A DNA stretch of 64,000 bases, taken from contig CAZVWE010000002.1 in assembly GCA_964631345.1 (NCBI GenBank), positions 62,001-126,000 of the forward strand, read 5' to 3'. The position numbers were made by a program, and so were the translations under genes. This stretch comes from MGBC163016 sp964631345 (GTDB taxonomy: Bacteria; Actinomycetota; Coriobacteriia; Coriobacteriales; Eggerthellaceae). Positions within the stretch are counted from its first letter, which is position 1. Each line of letters begins with the position of its first letter. Below are positions 8,770 to 18,030 of the stretch, piece after piece. The notes beneath the pieces are model-generated. The model did not search any database, was not told the origin of the DNA, and saw only the letters and a list, made by a program, of their open reading frames with translations.

Positions 8770-9611
8770 TGTACAGGCCTTGCAGAGGCTGCAAATAGTT
8801 CGAGATACTGTCCATCTTCAACTGTGAAAAGGAGAGTTCTTTCTCCATGGAATGTGACTTCTTGTATTATCGAATTGTTGTCGAATAAAAGGTCTTGCAT
8901 GATATATGCGCCAGCTTTTGTCTCAGCATCGGGTACATCGGATACAACACTTACATTTTCTTGCATGATGTAGTCCCCTGCAGGAATATCTATTCCAACC
9001 CTGTAACATCCACTGCCATAAGGCGGCTGCACATCTAAAGCGCTAGATGGCGCAAGAGACATTTGACAGTCTGGGTTCGCTGGCTTGTATACAACAACAT
9101 CACCTTCGTCTGCTTCAAGAAGATAGAACGACAAATACTCAAGTGCATATGAGCCGTAATAAAGCCCCTCTCCTTTACTGGAGGGTTTACAAATTTCATA
9201 TGTATTAAGTTCAGAAGGCGACCCTTCTACGTAATAGAGTCCGGGTTTCATGACGCCATCGTTAGAAACTATATAGGCGCCTTCTGAAAACTGACCATCA
9301 AAGGCAACGCCTTCTGTTGTTTCGCTTTTTTCTAGAATCTCCTCAAATGTCATTATTCCGTTGTAGTAACCGGAGCCATCGTATTGTTTTGTGGTGTCAT
9401 CATAAGAAATCTCTCCACCGCGAGGCGATCTTGCTGCTAAATTAGCGCCGCTATCAGACGAACAGCCAGAAAAACTCACAAGATTTAAGGCAATTAATAA
9501 AACCGGAAGCATTGCAACGCAGGACTTATTTCTTTTGGTGGCACCTTGGGTAGTTCTTCCGGCAGTTCTTCCGGTAGTTCTTTTGGCCGCACTTTTAATT
9601 ATTAGGTTCAT
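8766..9611 (-). CDS. Lipoprotein with repeated beta-type segments, unknown function
   Basis: This 281-residue protein has a hydrophobic stretch (34-47) ending in the lipobox FSGC with Cys50, so it should be lipid-anchored outside the membrane. The n-region is unusually long and repetitive (RTTGRTAGRTT). The mature part contains several similar units of the type GVMKPGLYYVEG, GIDIPAGDYIM and AGAYIMQ, each alternating a Gly-x-Tyr turn with beta strands. I cannot assign a family. An ATG at 9512 would remove the long n-region but lacks a good ribosome site. The gene overlaps the upstream gene by 17 bases and the methyltransferase by four. Confidence 0.8.
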   Translation of the reverse strand: MNLIIKSAAKRTTGRTAGRTTQGATKRNKSCVAMLPVLLIALNLVSFSGCSSDSGANLAARSPRGGEISYDDTTKQYDGSGYYNGIMTFEEILEKSETTEGVAFDGQFSEGAYIVSNDGVMKPGLYYVEGSPSELNTYEICKPSSKGEGLYYGSYALEYLSFYLLEADEGDVVVYKPANPDCQMSLAPSSALDVQPPYGSGCYRVGIDIPAGDYIMQENVSVVSDVPDAETKAGAYIMQDLLFDNNSIIQEVTFHGERTLLFTVEDGQYLELFAASARPVQ

Positions 9612-10635
9612 CTGTTTTATCCAATTCTTTCCCGGCGTTTTTAAAGGCTTTCGTTCTTTGAATCATGATTGCACCTATGATAAACGGAAGCCAAAAGACT
9701 ATCCCACGATAAACCATTACAGCAGCCATTGCTGTTGCTTGATCAACTCCAAATAGAGTGAAAGACAAAAGCACGGCAGCCTCCACAACGCCTATGCCTT
9801 GTGGAGTAAATGAAATCATGGCGAATAAAGTTGCTACGACATATCCACACACAAGAGATTCAATGCCATGAATGCCAAATGCAAGACCGCACATTGAAAA
9901 ACATGTAAGTTCAAACGTACTTGAAAGCATGGCAAACAGAAATGGTTTTACCGTAGTGGATGGGCGTTGTACCATCAGCGACGCTGCATCAGAAAATGAA
10001 TGAACAGTTTGATCTACCCATGGATCGATCGGCTTTTTTCTGAACTTGCGCGAAATTGTATCAATTAGACGTTCTATTGGACGTAGAACCTTCAGAACTA
10101 GATCAGGTTTTTTCCCACCTAATGTCATGACTAATACAAGTCCGCCAACAAGGGCAATAGCCAGAAGGCCAACCAAGAGCCACCCAGGTTGAAGGCCAAC
10201 GGTTAGTGCCAGAATTAAAAAACCTAAAAGCATAATTATTACAAAACCAGTATCTATCGAGAGTTGCATAAGAAGCGCAGCTCCAGTGGCTTTACCAGCA
10301 GGAATTCCTCGTTTTGCTGAGTCATCAACCACAAGCGTTGTTCCAGCTAAATTAAGTGAAGGGGCGATAGTGTTTACAAAAAAGGTTCCAAAAACTAATT
10401 TAATGCTTTCGCTATAAGGAATGTGTGCTCCTACAGATTTAAAACACCAAATGAATTGTCCACCTTGAGTAAAGTATTTTCCTAGTTGGCTTATAACAGC
10501 AAGCACCAAAAATAAAGGAGATCCATCACGCATCGCTTTTAGCATGTCTTCAAGTTGATCGCCACGCATAAATATAACGGCGAGCACTATGACAATTACA
10601 ATGCCAATCAATATTTTCCGGAAATTCTTTTTCAT
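9595..10635 (-). CDS. Flippase-like membrane protein (LPG synthase TM domain, UPF0104/YbhN)
   Basis: The 346-residue protein has eight or so hydrophobic helices with the layout of the UPF0104 family, which is the membrane part of lysyl-phosphatidylglycerol synthases and their relatives. The family signature area near residues 50-105 (QLGKYF, FVNTIAPSLNLAG) and the later SFTPQGIGVVEAA are present. No cytosolic aminoacyl-transfer domain follows, so lipid flipping or transport is more likely than aminoacylation. It opens the operon with the lipoprotein and methyltransferase, which hints at an envelope role for the set. Confidence 0.85.
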   Translation of the reverse strand: MKKNFRKILIGIVIVIVLAVIFMRGDQLEDMLKAMRDGSPLFLVLAVISQLGKYFTQGGQFIWCFKSVGAHIPYSESIKLVFGTFFVNTIAPSLNLAGTTLVVDDSAKRGIPAGKATGAALLMQLSIDTGFVIIMLLGFLILALTVGLQPGWLLVGLLAIALVGGLVLVMTLGGKKPDLVLKVLRPIERLIDTISRKFRKKPIDPWVDQTVHSFSDAASLMVQRPSTTVKPFLFAMLSSTFELTCFSMCGLAFGIHGIESLVCGYVVATLFAMISFTPQGIGVVEAAVLLSFTLFGVDQATAMAAVMVYRGIVFWLPFIIGAIMIQRTKAFKNAGKELDKTDEPNN

Positions 10636-10682
10636 CTATCAGCCTGCGTTCTGCATAAATTTAGGCAATGCTTTAAATTTTT

Positions 10683-11114
10683 TTATTTGGGATGGTGCTT
10701 ATAGGCTGTTATGGAAGTCTTTGCTATTAGATTATGTTTGTCGTCATGAACCAATACATCGTAAAAGGCCAGTCTATAGCCATCTTTTACACAATCTGCG
10801 GTAGCTATAAGTTTTGTTCCTTTTGAGGCGGAAACAAACTCAATTGTCGACGTAGCGTTTACGGTTGGAACCTGACCGATATTGCTTGCAATTGCTAACG
10901 CAAAATCAGCTAGTGTAAAAATAGCTCCGCCCATGATATTTCCCTGTGCATTTTTATGCTTATCGGTAATTTCAAGTTCGGCAACGCCATGACCTTTCCA
11001 GCCTTCTATGATCTTGCATCCGGTAACTTCGGTTGCGTATTTATCTTTAAAAAAGAATTCCTTCAGTTCATCCATAGTAGGGTTTTCTGGAAGCATTGTT
11101 TTTTCATCTGGCAT
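10683..11114 (-). CDS. PaaI-type hotdog-fold thioesterase
   Basis: The 143-residue protein matches the PaaI/YbgC hotdog thioesterases that hydrolyse acyl-CoA or aryl-CoA. The key helix begins NAQGNIMGGAIFTLADFA, where the Gly-Gly turn and the following Asp are the family active-site signature. Strands such as TSTIEFVSASKGTKLIA and the C-terminal AKTSITAYK complete the fold. Length is normal. It is 47 bases before the flippase operon on the same strand and could be co-transcribed. The substrate cannot be read from the sequence. Confidence 0.87.
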   Translation of the reverse strand: MPDEKTMLPENPTMDELKEFFFKDKYATEVTGCKIIEGWKGHGVAELEITDKHKNAQGNIMGGAIFTLADFALAIASNIGQVPTVNATSTIEFVSASKGTKLIATADCVKDGYRLAFYDVLVHDDKHNLIAKTSITAYKHHPK

Positions 11115-11260
11115 GCTATAGAACCTTTCTCTTTTCTATATCAGTCGTACATCCATAAGTTTTGGCTATACGGAAGTTATATAACAAGAATTATAGGCGC
11201 GGTTTTGATATGGGATGTATGTATATGAATCGCGAAAACTAAATGTTTGCTAAAGAGCAC

Positions 11261-12082
11261 TCAAGAACGTCTACAGGCTTTGATAAATTGTTCAAAAATG
11301 GCACTCTGCGCATCGAGGCATTCGGGATGCCATTGAACTCCTATATAGAATGGAAGGGATGTGTCTTCTATGGCCTCTATTACTCCGTCTGTTCCATATG
11401 CGCTTATAGATAAACCGGATCCTGGAGAATTAACTCCTTGGTGGTGGATAGAATTTACTGGGATTGGAATGTTTTCAGGCAAGATTTCTGCGAGTTTTGA
11501 ATCGGGTTTAACTGTTACTTCTGCGCATGTGTTTGAATAGGGTTTTGACTGGAAATGGGATGTTTTAGTTACTCCGCATTCAAGTAGGTCACGATGAAGG
11601 GTTCCCCCGAGCGCAACATTTAGAACTTGCATTCCTCTGCATATTCCAAGGATAGGTTTTTCTGATTTATGACAAAGTCTTGCAAGCTCAAGTTCTAGCC
11701 CATCTCTATTGTCGTTTAAAGCAAGAGCGGTTTCGAGCACGGGAAGAATATCATCGGGTGCATCTATTTCACGCATATCAAGAACTGCACGTCTATCAGG
11801 AGTTTCAAGAAAAGGAGTTACGATAGGAGTTGGAATATCGACAATATTTTCGTCGTCTTTTGAGTAGTGTCTTGGGTGAATATCTCCGCCACCTGTTAAA
11901 AGCACACCATCCACAACGTCAAAAATTTGTTTTGCGTGATTTATATTTGCTTCATATCCACCGGGAATAGGTGTCAATAGAATTGGTGTCGCGCCAGCGT
12001 TTGTAATTCTTTTGATGTATTCGACATTAACCCTTTCGAATTCGTCACTAGAATTAAATGTTGTCGTGATTCCGATGATCAC
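11261..12082 (-). CDS. Class I glutamine amidotransferase, PuuD-like (peptidase C26)
   Basis: This 273-residue hydrolase has the nucleophile motif GICRGMQ with Cys148, and the His252-Glu254 pair in QWHPE, completing the class I triad. VLLTGGGDIHP (60-70) and SIHHQGV (211-217) are typical of gamma-glutamyl-gamma-aminobutyrate hydrolases. It is about 20 residues longer than E. coli PuuD because of an acidic insertion near 75-120. No putrescine pathway gene is nearby, so the substrate may be another gamma-glutamyl amide. It is divergent from pntA across a 213-base gap in which I see no clear promoter. Confidence 0.88.
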   Translation of the reverse strand: MIIGITTTFNSSDEFERVNVEYIKRITNAGATPILLTPIPGGYEANINHAKQIFDVVDGVLLTGGGDIHPRHYSKDDENIVDIPTPIVTPFLETPDRRAVLDMREIDAPDDILPVLETALALNDNRDGLELELARLCHKSEKPILGICRGMQVLNVALGGTLHRDLLECGVTKTSHFQSKPYSNTCAEVTVKPDSKLAEILPENIPIPVNSIHHQGVNSPGSGLSISAYGTDGVIEAIEDTSLPFYIGVQWHPECLDAQSAIFEQFIKACRRS

Positions 12083-12295
12083 GTAATCCTCCTACTTATA
12101 TTTGTCTATACATTTACATATAGCCATTTGCATTTGACTTTTTCCAATAGCATAAGGCGTTTATGTTTGAGCCTTCAAGAGTTTAAGTATATATGACCAA
12201 TAAAGCATAAGGTTTACGTGTTGGATGCAATCTTTAAGTCCAACGCTTCAATAGATTTGAGTGTGTAGAATCGTCTATGAGGTAAGGAGAAAACC

Positions 12296-13876
12296 ATGCT
12301 AATTGGAATTCCACAGGAAACCGATCCTCAAGAGACAAGAGTTGCAGGATCGCCCGATACAGTTGCAAAACTAATAAAACTTGGATATGAAGTCTGCGTT
12401 CAGGCAGGCGCTGGTGTTATATCGAGTTTCATGGATGAGGCATACGTTGAGGCTGGGGCAAAGATTGTTGATTCAGATGAGGTATGGAAGTCAGATATCG
12501 TCACATGTCTTGACATGCCCTCTGACTCAGATCTCGATCTTATGAATCCAGGCAGCATCCTTATTTGTAGAATGAGGATAGAAAGCAATCCGGACATCAT
12601 AGAAAAACTGTCATCTCGAAAACTTACGGGTATTGCTATCGATTCTGCACCTCGTATATCTCGTGCGCAGTCGCTTGATGTAAGGTCATCGATGGCGAAC
12701 CTTTCTGGATATAAAGCCGTTATTGAAGCTGCAAATGAATTCGGGCGGCTGTTTGGAGGCCAGATGACTGCGGCAGGAAAAGTTCCTCCTGCGAAAGTCT
12801 ATGTAATAGGTGTTGGAGTGTCAGGGCTTGCAGCTATAGGCACAGCAAATTCAATGGGTGCGGTTGTGTCTGCTACAGATGTGAGGCCTGAGGTTGCTGA
12901 TCAAGTGGAATCCCTTGGTGGCACATTTGTCGAGATACCTGTTACACAAAAATCAACTGATGGCTACGCAAAAGAAGTAAGCGATGACGAGCAGTCCAAG
13001 ATTCTTGAGGTTTATAAAGATCAGGCTGCTAAAAATGACATCATAATCACTACAGCTCAAATCCCTGGGCGTCCAAGCCCACTTCTTCTGACCGCAGATG
13101 CTATCGCGCATATGAAACCGGGTTCAGTGATAGTTGATCTTGGGGCATCTGAGCTTGGTAGTAATACTGAACTAACTGTTCCAGATGAAATAGTTCATAC
13201 AAATAATGGCATCACGATTATTGGATACAGAAATCTTCCTAATCGCCTTCCAAGTCAAGCATCCCAGCTTTATGGCAGCAATATAGTCAATCTAATGAAG
13301 CTCGTCACACCTAAAAAGGACGGTAAGCTAGTTTTAGATGAAAATGATGAAGTCATACGCGCTATGACTATTACACTTGATGGGCAGATCATGTGGCCTC
13401 CGCCTAAAGTGAGCGTATCTGCAAAGTCACAAACGGAGTCGAAAAACGCTTCAGATGCTGCAAAAGAAGGCGATTTAAAAGTTGCGGCTACAGATGTTGA
13501 ATCTGCAAATCACACTCAAGGTAAACAGGGCAAAGGTATTTGGTGGAAGGTGCTTTTAGGTATTGTTGGTGTCGCGCTTATCCTTTGCGCGCCACCTGAG
13601 ATGCAAAACCACTTTATAGTCTTTGAGCTTGCTGTTGTTGTTGGCTTTTATGTGATCACGAACGTGACACACACTTTGCATACACCGCTTATGTCTGTAA
13701 CTAATGCAATCTCGGGGATCATTATTGTAGGTGCACTTTTACAAATTGGCTCTGAGGATCCTGTTGTTACAACGCTTGCATTTATTGCAATAGCGATTGC
13801 ATCTATAAACATATTTGGTGGATTTTTAGTAACCAATCGAATGCTTAAGATGTTCCAAAGGAGCTCTGATGAATGA
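12296..13876 (+). CDS. pntA: NAD(P) transhydrogenase subunit alpha
   Basis: The 526-residue subunit carries the NAD(H)-binding domain I and the first four membrane helices of the proton-translocating transhydrogenase, which uses the proton gradient to reduce NADP+ with NADH. The start MLIGIPQETDPQETRVAGSP, the nucleotide fold VYVIGVGVSGLAAIGTA (about 168-184) and the RPEVADQVESLG region are typical. A polar Ala/Lys/Ser-rich linker (about 378-415) joins domain I to four hydrophobic helices. E. coli PntA has 510 residues. AAGGAG precedes the ATG. The stop overlaps the pntB start by four bases. Confidence 0.95.
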   Translation: MLIGIPQETDPQETRVAGSPDTVAKLIKLGYEVCVQAGAGVISSFMDEAYVEAGAKIVDSDEVWKSDIVTCLDMPSDSDLDLMNPGSILICRMRIESNPDIIEKLSSRKLTGIAIDSAPRISRAQSLDVRSSMANLSGYKAVIEAANEFGRLFGGQMTAAGKVPPAKVYVIGVGVSGLAAIGTANSMGAVVSATDVRPEVADQVESLGGTFVEIPVTQKSTDGYAKEVSDDEQSKILEVYKDQAAKNDIIITTAQIPGRPSPLLLTADAIAHMKPGSVIVDLGASELGSNTELTVPDEIVHTNNGITIIGYRNLPNRLPSQASQLYGSNIVNLMKLVTPKKDGKLVLDENDEVIRAMTITLDGQIMWPPPKVSVSAKSQTESKNASDAAKEGDLKVAATDVESANHTQGKQGKGIWWKVLLGIVGVALILCAPPEMQNHFIVFELAVVVGFYVITNVTHTLHTPLMSVTNAISGIIIVGALLQIGSEDPVVTTLAFIAIAIASINIFGGFLVTNRMLKMFQRSSDE

Positions 13877-15333
13877 TGATTACACAGACTCCTGAAATTA
13901 TGGGCACCATAACGACTGCAGCAATCAAATTTCAGTCACTTGCTTATATTGCGGCAGCTCTACTTTTCATATTTGCGCTAGCTGGTCTTTCAAAGCAAAA
14001 GAGTGCACGGCGTGGCAATCTAATGGGCGTTATCGGAATGGTAATCGCTCTTGTTGCTACGACAGTTGTTGCTCTAATCGATTCTTCTAAAGCAGCATAT
14101 GTGACATTTGGATTGATGGTTGCAGCCATTGTTATAGGCGCTGCCATTGGGGTTTGGCGAGCCGTTAAAGTTCAGATGACTGCTATGCCAGAACTTGTGG
14201 CAATGCTTCATTCATTTGTTGGTGCTGCAGCTGTTCTGGTTGGCTTTAATTCGTTTTTTGCAGAACCGGGTGCATCAACTGAAACCAACGCATTTCATAT
14301 GGGTGAAGTGGGTCTAGCTGTACTAATTGGCGCAGTTACTTTGACTGGTTCGATCGTTGCCTTCCTTAAGCTCTCTGCAAAGATTTCCGGAAAACCCCTA
14401 ACTCTACCAGGGCGTAATGGAATAAATCTTTTAATGCTTATCGTCTCTGTTGGAATGATAGTCTGGCTTGTGAATACACGTGGGGTAGCAGAAGGAATAG
14501 TTCCCCTTGTAATACTTACGGTGATATCGCTTATTTTGGGCGCCCATTTAGTTTTGGCTATTGGCGGCGGAGACATGCCAGTAGTTGTATCTATGCTTAA
14601 TTCATATTCTGGCTGGGCAGCTGCGATGGCAGGATTTACTTTGGGTAATGATCTTTTAATCATCACAGGTGCACTGGTTGGATCATCTGGCGCTTATCTA
14701 TCCTATGTTATGTGTCAGGGTATGAATCGTTCATTTATTTCAGTAATTCTTGGAGGTTTTGGCGGCGATTCTAAGGGATCTTCAAACACTGAAGCAAAAG
14801 ATTATGGAGACTATACAGAGGTTACTGCTGAAGAAGTTGCTCAGATGCTTAAAGACTCAAAGCGTGTTGTAATAGCTCCTGGTTATGGAATGGCAGTTGC
14901 TCAGGCACAATTTCCGGTTGCAGATCTAACGCAGAAGCTGATCGATCGCGGAGTGGATGTAGAGTTTGCTGTTCATCCAGTTGCTGGACGTATGCCGGGT
15001 CATATGAATGTATTACTTGCCGAAGCCAAAGTTCCTTATGACAATGTCTTAGAAATGGATGACATTAATGATGAGTTTGGTGATGTAGATACCGTGCTTG
15101 TTATTGGTGCTAACGATACAGTAAATCCTGCTGCAGAAACAGAACCTGAGTCTCCAATTGCAGGTATGCCTGTTATGAGAGTTTGGGATGCGGGTCGTGT
15201 TGTGGTTATAAAAAGAAGTATGGGAAATGCTGGATATGCTGGAGTGCAAAATCCGCTTTTCTTCAATGACAATACAGACATGCTTTTAGATGATGCGAAG
15301 AAAGCGGTAGATGATATAGTTGCTGCTTTATAG
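13873..15333 (+). CDS. pntB: NAD(P) transhydrogenase subunit beta
   Basis: The 486-residue partner of PntA has eight or nine membrane helices (residues 10-290) and then the NADP(H)-binding domain III from about 335. Domain III shows APGYGMAVAQAQ, HPVAGRMPGHMNVLLAEA and IGANDTVNPAA, all signature stretches for NADP binding and coupling to proton flow. It starts inside ATGATGATT with a four-base overlap with pntA; AAGGAG lies about ten bases ahead. With the glutaredoxin just downstream, the cluster fits NADPH supply for thiol reduction. Confidence 0.95.
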   Translation: MMITQTPEIMGTITTAAIKFQSLAYIAAALLFIFALAGLSKQKSARRGNLMGVIGMVIALVATTVVALIDSSKAAYVTFGLMVAAIVIGAAIGVWRAVKVQMTAMPELVAMLHSFVGAAAVLVGFNSFFAEPGASTETNAFHMGEVGLAVLIGAVTLTGSIVAFLKLSAKISGKPLTLPGRNGINLLMLIVSVGMIVWLVNTRGVAEGIVPLVILTVISLILGAHLVLAIGGGDMPVVVSMLNSYSGWAAAMAGFTLGNDLLIITGALVGSSGAYLSYVMCQGMNRSFISVILGGFGGDSKGSSNTEAKDYGDYTEVTAEEVAQMLKDSKRVVIAPGYGMAVAQAQFPVADLTQKLIDRGVDVEFAVHPVAGRMPGHMNVLLAEAKVPYDNVLEMDDINDEFGDVDTVLVIGANDTVNPAAETEPESPIAGMPVMRVWDAGRVVVIKRSMGNAGYAGVQNPLFFNDNTDMLLDDAKKAVDDIVAAL

Positions 15334-15374
15334 CTTTATGAATTCATAGTTTTGAGTACGAAAGGAAATTCGCA

Positions 15375-15632
15375 ATGGCTTATCTGGAAAACCTAGTTTT
15401 ATATTATTCGCCGACTTGTCCATATTGCACCAAGGTTTTAGCTTATATGCAAAACCAAGATATTGCATGCGAGATGAAAAACACCATGGAGCCTGGAGTT
15501 AAGGATGAACTTATATCAATTGGTGGAAAAGGTCAGGTACCTTGTCTTGTGATATCTGGCAGCCCAATGTATGAGTCCAATGACATCATTCAATATCTAC
15601 ATGGTTTAGTGGCGGCAGATGAAATAGGCTAG
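15375..15632 (+). CDS. Glutaredoxin-like thiol oxidoreductase
   Basis: The 85-residue protein has the glutaredoxin active site CPYC at residues 15-18 in YYSPTCPYCTK, the cis-proline loop GQVPCLVI and the ESNDIIQYL helix. It has no signal peptide and acts in the cytoplasm, reducing disulfides. AAAGGA precedes the ATG, 42 bases after pntB, so it may be read with the transhydrogenase. Whether it uses glutathione or another thiol cannot be told. Confidence 0.9.
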   Translation: MAYLENLVLYYSPTCPYCTKVLAYMQNQDIACEMKNTMEPGVKDELISIGGKGQVPCLVISGSPMYESNDIIQYLHGLVAADEIG

Positions 15633-15633
15633 A

Positions 15634-15652
15634 AGGGTAAGTATCTTACCTT
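15634..15652. terminator. Hairpin between convergent genes, possible terminator
   Basis: AGGGTAAG (15634-15641) pairs with CTTACCTT (15645-15652) around a three-base loop, with one G-T pair. It fills the 18-base gap between the glutaredoxin and exporter stops. No T run follows, so termination is uncertain. Confidence 0.4.
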
Positions 15653-16136
15653 ATCGTTTAATCAATTCTGGAAGTTTCTCTTTCAGCCTTTTCATTTTGC
15701 GTTTTGCAAAGACATATGTTTGGAATACTGCGGTCACCAATAAGATTCCAAATGCTATTCCTGCTGCTACAAGAAGGGTATTTTGGGCATTAATTAAACA
15801 CTCAGACCAGTTTTGATTAACCATATAAGACATCGTATAAAAGAGACTGCGTCCAGGAACAAGCGGAATTACAGATATGATGAAAAATACCGTAGAGGGA
15901 ACCTTGAATATACGCGCACATATTTCTGAATAAGTGCCAGCAAATGTTGACGCAATTACACATGGGACAAATAGAGCCCCGGATGTTGAGTTTAACAACC
16001 AGTAGATTATCCAAGTTAGAAGACCACCAATAGAGGCGCAAAGTATTTGGTTTTTGCTAACGTTAAAGAAAAGTGCAAATCCCATAGCGCCAACAAATGC
16101 CATGCTAATTTTTAGCAATGCTTCAGCATCTACCAC
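15651..16136 (-). CDS. Threonine/serine exporter, small subunit (ThrE2/DUF3815)
   Basis: This is the C-terminal half of a ThrE-type amino-acid exporter, encoded as a separate gene. I chose the GTG at 16136, which follows GGGGGTG and overlaps the stop of the large-subunit gene by seven bases. This gives 161 residues, the usual size for the DUF3815 partner. The ATG 20 codons upstream would overlap the neighbour by 67 bases. Four or five helices are visible, with the family stretch VPSTVFFIISVIPLVPG that shapes the channel. Substrate range is inferred from the family. Confidence 0.85.
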   Translation of the reverse strand: MVDAEALLKISMAFVGAMGFALFFNVSKNQILCASIGGLLTWIIYWLLNSTSGALFVPCVIASTFAGTYSEICARIFKVPSTVFFIISVIPLVPGRSLFYTMSYMVNQNWSECLINAQNTLLVAAGIAFGILLVTAVFQTYVFAKRKMKRLKEKLPELIKR

Positions 16137-16996
16137 CCGATCACCCCCGCAAGCCAAAGTGCTGCGGTAAATCCCAAAGCCAAAGCTGTTGCCCAAAGTA
16201 GGCTTTCAATAAAACGCATGACACCCGATATTGTGTCGCCAGAAAGCATATCGCGAGTTGCATTAGTCATGGCTATTCCAGGGATCAATAACATGATGTC
16301 TCCGATTATTACCATATCGGTTGAGACTTGTGGAATGAAATGAGATATACAGCATGCAACAATGCCTATTGCAAGCGAAACTGCAAAGTTGAAGATCATG
16401 GTGTTTGGTGTCCAGCTTCTGAAATGGCGTATTGAGTAACAAAGGCCAAGAGCAAGTATCGCTGACACTAAACCATCAAGAAAACTTCCGCCAAAAAAGA
16501 TAGCAAACCCTCCCGCTGAAAGGAAGGATCCAATATATGCTGCCCATCCAGGAAAAGGTTTGGAAACTATTCTTGCTAAGCGATCTCTTAGGATTACAGG
16601 AGAGGTCAGATTGTCTTTTGCGACGTTGCACAAAGTTGATATCTGTGCGACTTTATGAAAATCGATATCTCCTTCTCCGACACGTCGCGTAAGCGTACGT
16701 TCTGTACCATCGGGAAATGTCATAGTCACTATTATTGCTGCTGTTATAACTAAGACATTCATCCGATATGCTCCATATGCCTTACCCATGTCACGCAGCA
16801 ATTCTTCAACGTGATGAACATCTGCTCCATTTGTGAGAAGCGCTTCTCCTATATCAAGTAAGCAGGGAAATACTTGAAGCGCAAGTGGACTTGATGCAGA
16901 TTCATCAATATCTGGAATAGGGAAGGCCTTGGCGGCATCAAGGCTCCCAGATGGGTCTTCTGTTACAGGTGCCTTCTTTTTGAGCCATTGTCTCAT
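16130..16996 (-). CDS. Threonine/serine exporter, large subunit (ThrE, DUF1212)
   Basis: The 288-residue protein is the N-terminal half of a ThrE-type exporter. After about 50 polar residues, the DUF1212 signature is clear: GEALLTNGADVHHVEELL, then a soluble part with TFPDGTERTLTR, followed by five hydrophobic helices from residue 150. The proline-rich membrane stretch LLIPGIAMTNATRDML matches the family pore element. It starts in an ATGA overlap with the upstream Pro/Thr-tailed protein and ends in an overlap with the small subunit, so all three are one operon. Confidence 0.88.
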   Translation of the reverse strand: MRQWLKKKAPVTEDPSGSLDAAKAFPIPDIDESASSPLALQVFPCLLDIGEALLTNGADVHHVEELLRDMGKAYGAYRMNVLVITAAIIVTMTFPDGTERTLTRRVGEGDIDFHKVAQISTLCNVAKDNLTSPVILRDRLARIVSKPFPGWAAYIGSFLSAGGFAIFFGGSFLDGLVSAILALGLCYSIRHFRSWTPNTMIFNFAVSLAIGIVACCISHFIPQVSTDMVIIGDIMLLIPGIAMTNATRDMLSGDTISGVMRFIESLLWATALALGFTAALWLAGVIGW

Positions 16997-17940
16997 GGAA
17001 GCATATTTTCTTCGGGTGGCTTTGCTGGATTTTCTGTGGTGCCTGTAAGCATAGGTGTAGCAACTGGTGTTGCAGGTGTATCGGATGCATCAGGAGTTGC
17101 AACGTGAGTTGTTGGTGTTGCTGGTGCATCAGAGGCAACTGTTGGCGTAGCAACTGGTGTTATGGCTACATCAGAGATGGCCACAGGTGCCATAGGTGCT
17201 GCAGGAGATGTGGGATCTATAGGTGTAGCAACTGGCGCGGATGGTGTTTGAGGCGTGGGAGACATTGGAGGTGTAGGTGGTATTGGAGATACGGGAGGCA
17301 TTGGTTCTGATGGAATAGCCGATTGCTGCTGTGGGTTGAATGACGTGCGCTGTCTTTCTTTTGATGACATTACTGCAGATACGATCATCAGGATAGCTGA
17401 GATAATATTCGCAGATAGAAAACCAACGATTGCGCCGGCGATTGACCATCCAAAAACAGATGATCGTTTTTCTGGTTTAGAGGCATTTGCTATACAGATG
17501 ACAGAAGCAGCAACCACGATTGCATTCATTATGGTTGCTATGACAAAAAGTAAAGTGGCTATGCTTAAACCAAAAGATACACTGCTATACATAGCACCGT
17601 ATACATCTAATGCACGATAAGGCATGAAGTAGTCAGATGATCCTGATCCATAGAATGTAAGCGAAGAATCCAGTGGGAATTCGCCTGTATATGTGCTGTG
17701 ATGTGTGTCCGAATGATGCGGATAATCCCATAGATCCCAATCATCATCGAAATAGTCAAAGTTATCAAAAGTGTCATAAGTGCCATAAAGAGCTTCATCA
17801 GTAATAATCTCTGTAAAATAGTCATGCCCAACGAAAAGAATAATAGAAACCGCAAGCGTTGCTAATAAAGCAATTGATGAAATGACTAGCGAGATTATTC
17901 CTAAAACCCTTATGGTGCCTGAGTTATTTGATTGCGGCAT
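16993..17940 (-). CDS. Four-helix membrane protein with Pro/Thr/Ala-rich tail, unknown
   Basis: I do not recognise a named family in this 315-residue protein. It has a helix at 12-32, an acidic Asp/Tyr/Phe-rich loop (about 36-110), helices near 115-150 and 163-188, and then a cytoplasmic or exposed tail of about 115 residues made of degenerate Pro-Thr-Ala-Val repeats (TPVATP and variants). The layout resembles small DUF4190-like proteins with an added tail. It opens the exporter operon with AGGA as ribosome site. The repeats make the tail length likely to vary between strains. Confidence 0.78.
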   Translation of the reverse strand: MPQSNNSGTIRVLGIISLVISSIALLATLAVSIILFVGHDYFTEIITDEALYGTYDTFDNFDYFDDDWDLWDYPHHSDTHHSTYTGEFPLDSSLTFYGSGSSDYFMPYRALDVYGAMYSSVSFGLSIATLLFVIATIMNAIVVAASVICIANASKPEKRSSVFGWSIAGAIVGFLSANIISAILMIVSAVMSSKERQRTSFNPQQQSAIPSEPMPPVSPIPPTPPMSPTPQTPSAPVATPIDPTSPAAPMAPVAISDVAITPVATPTVASDAPATPTTHVATPDASDTPATPVATPMLTGTTENPAKPPEENMLP

Positions 17941-18030
17941 TTTAAAATCCTTCTTTCGTGCCCATTCAATTGAAAGATCAACCGGGTACTATTTTTGCGC
18001 ACCTGGTGGTATTTGAAAAATTATATGGCA

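Noticed and set aside
17104..17310. Cys/Trp-rich ORF that looks like a small metal-binding protein
   Set aside because: It is the complement of the Pro/Thr repeat tail; the cysteines and tryptophans are a by-product of the repeat.
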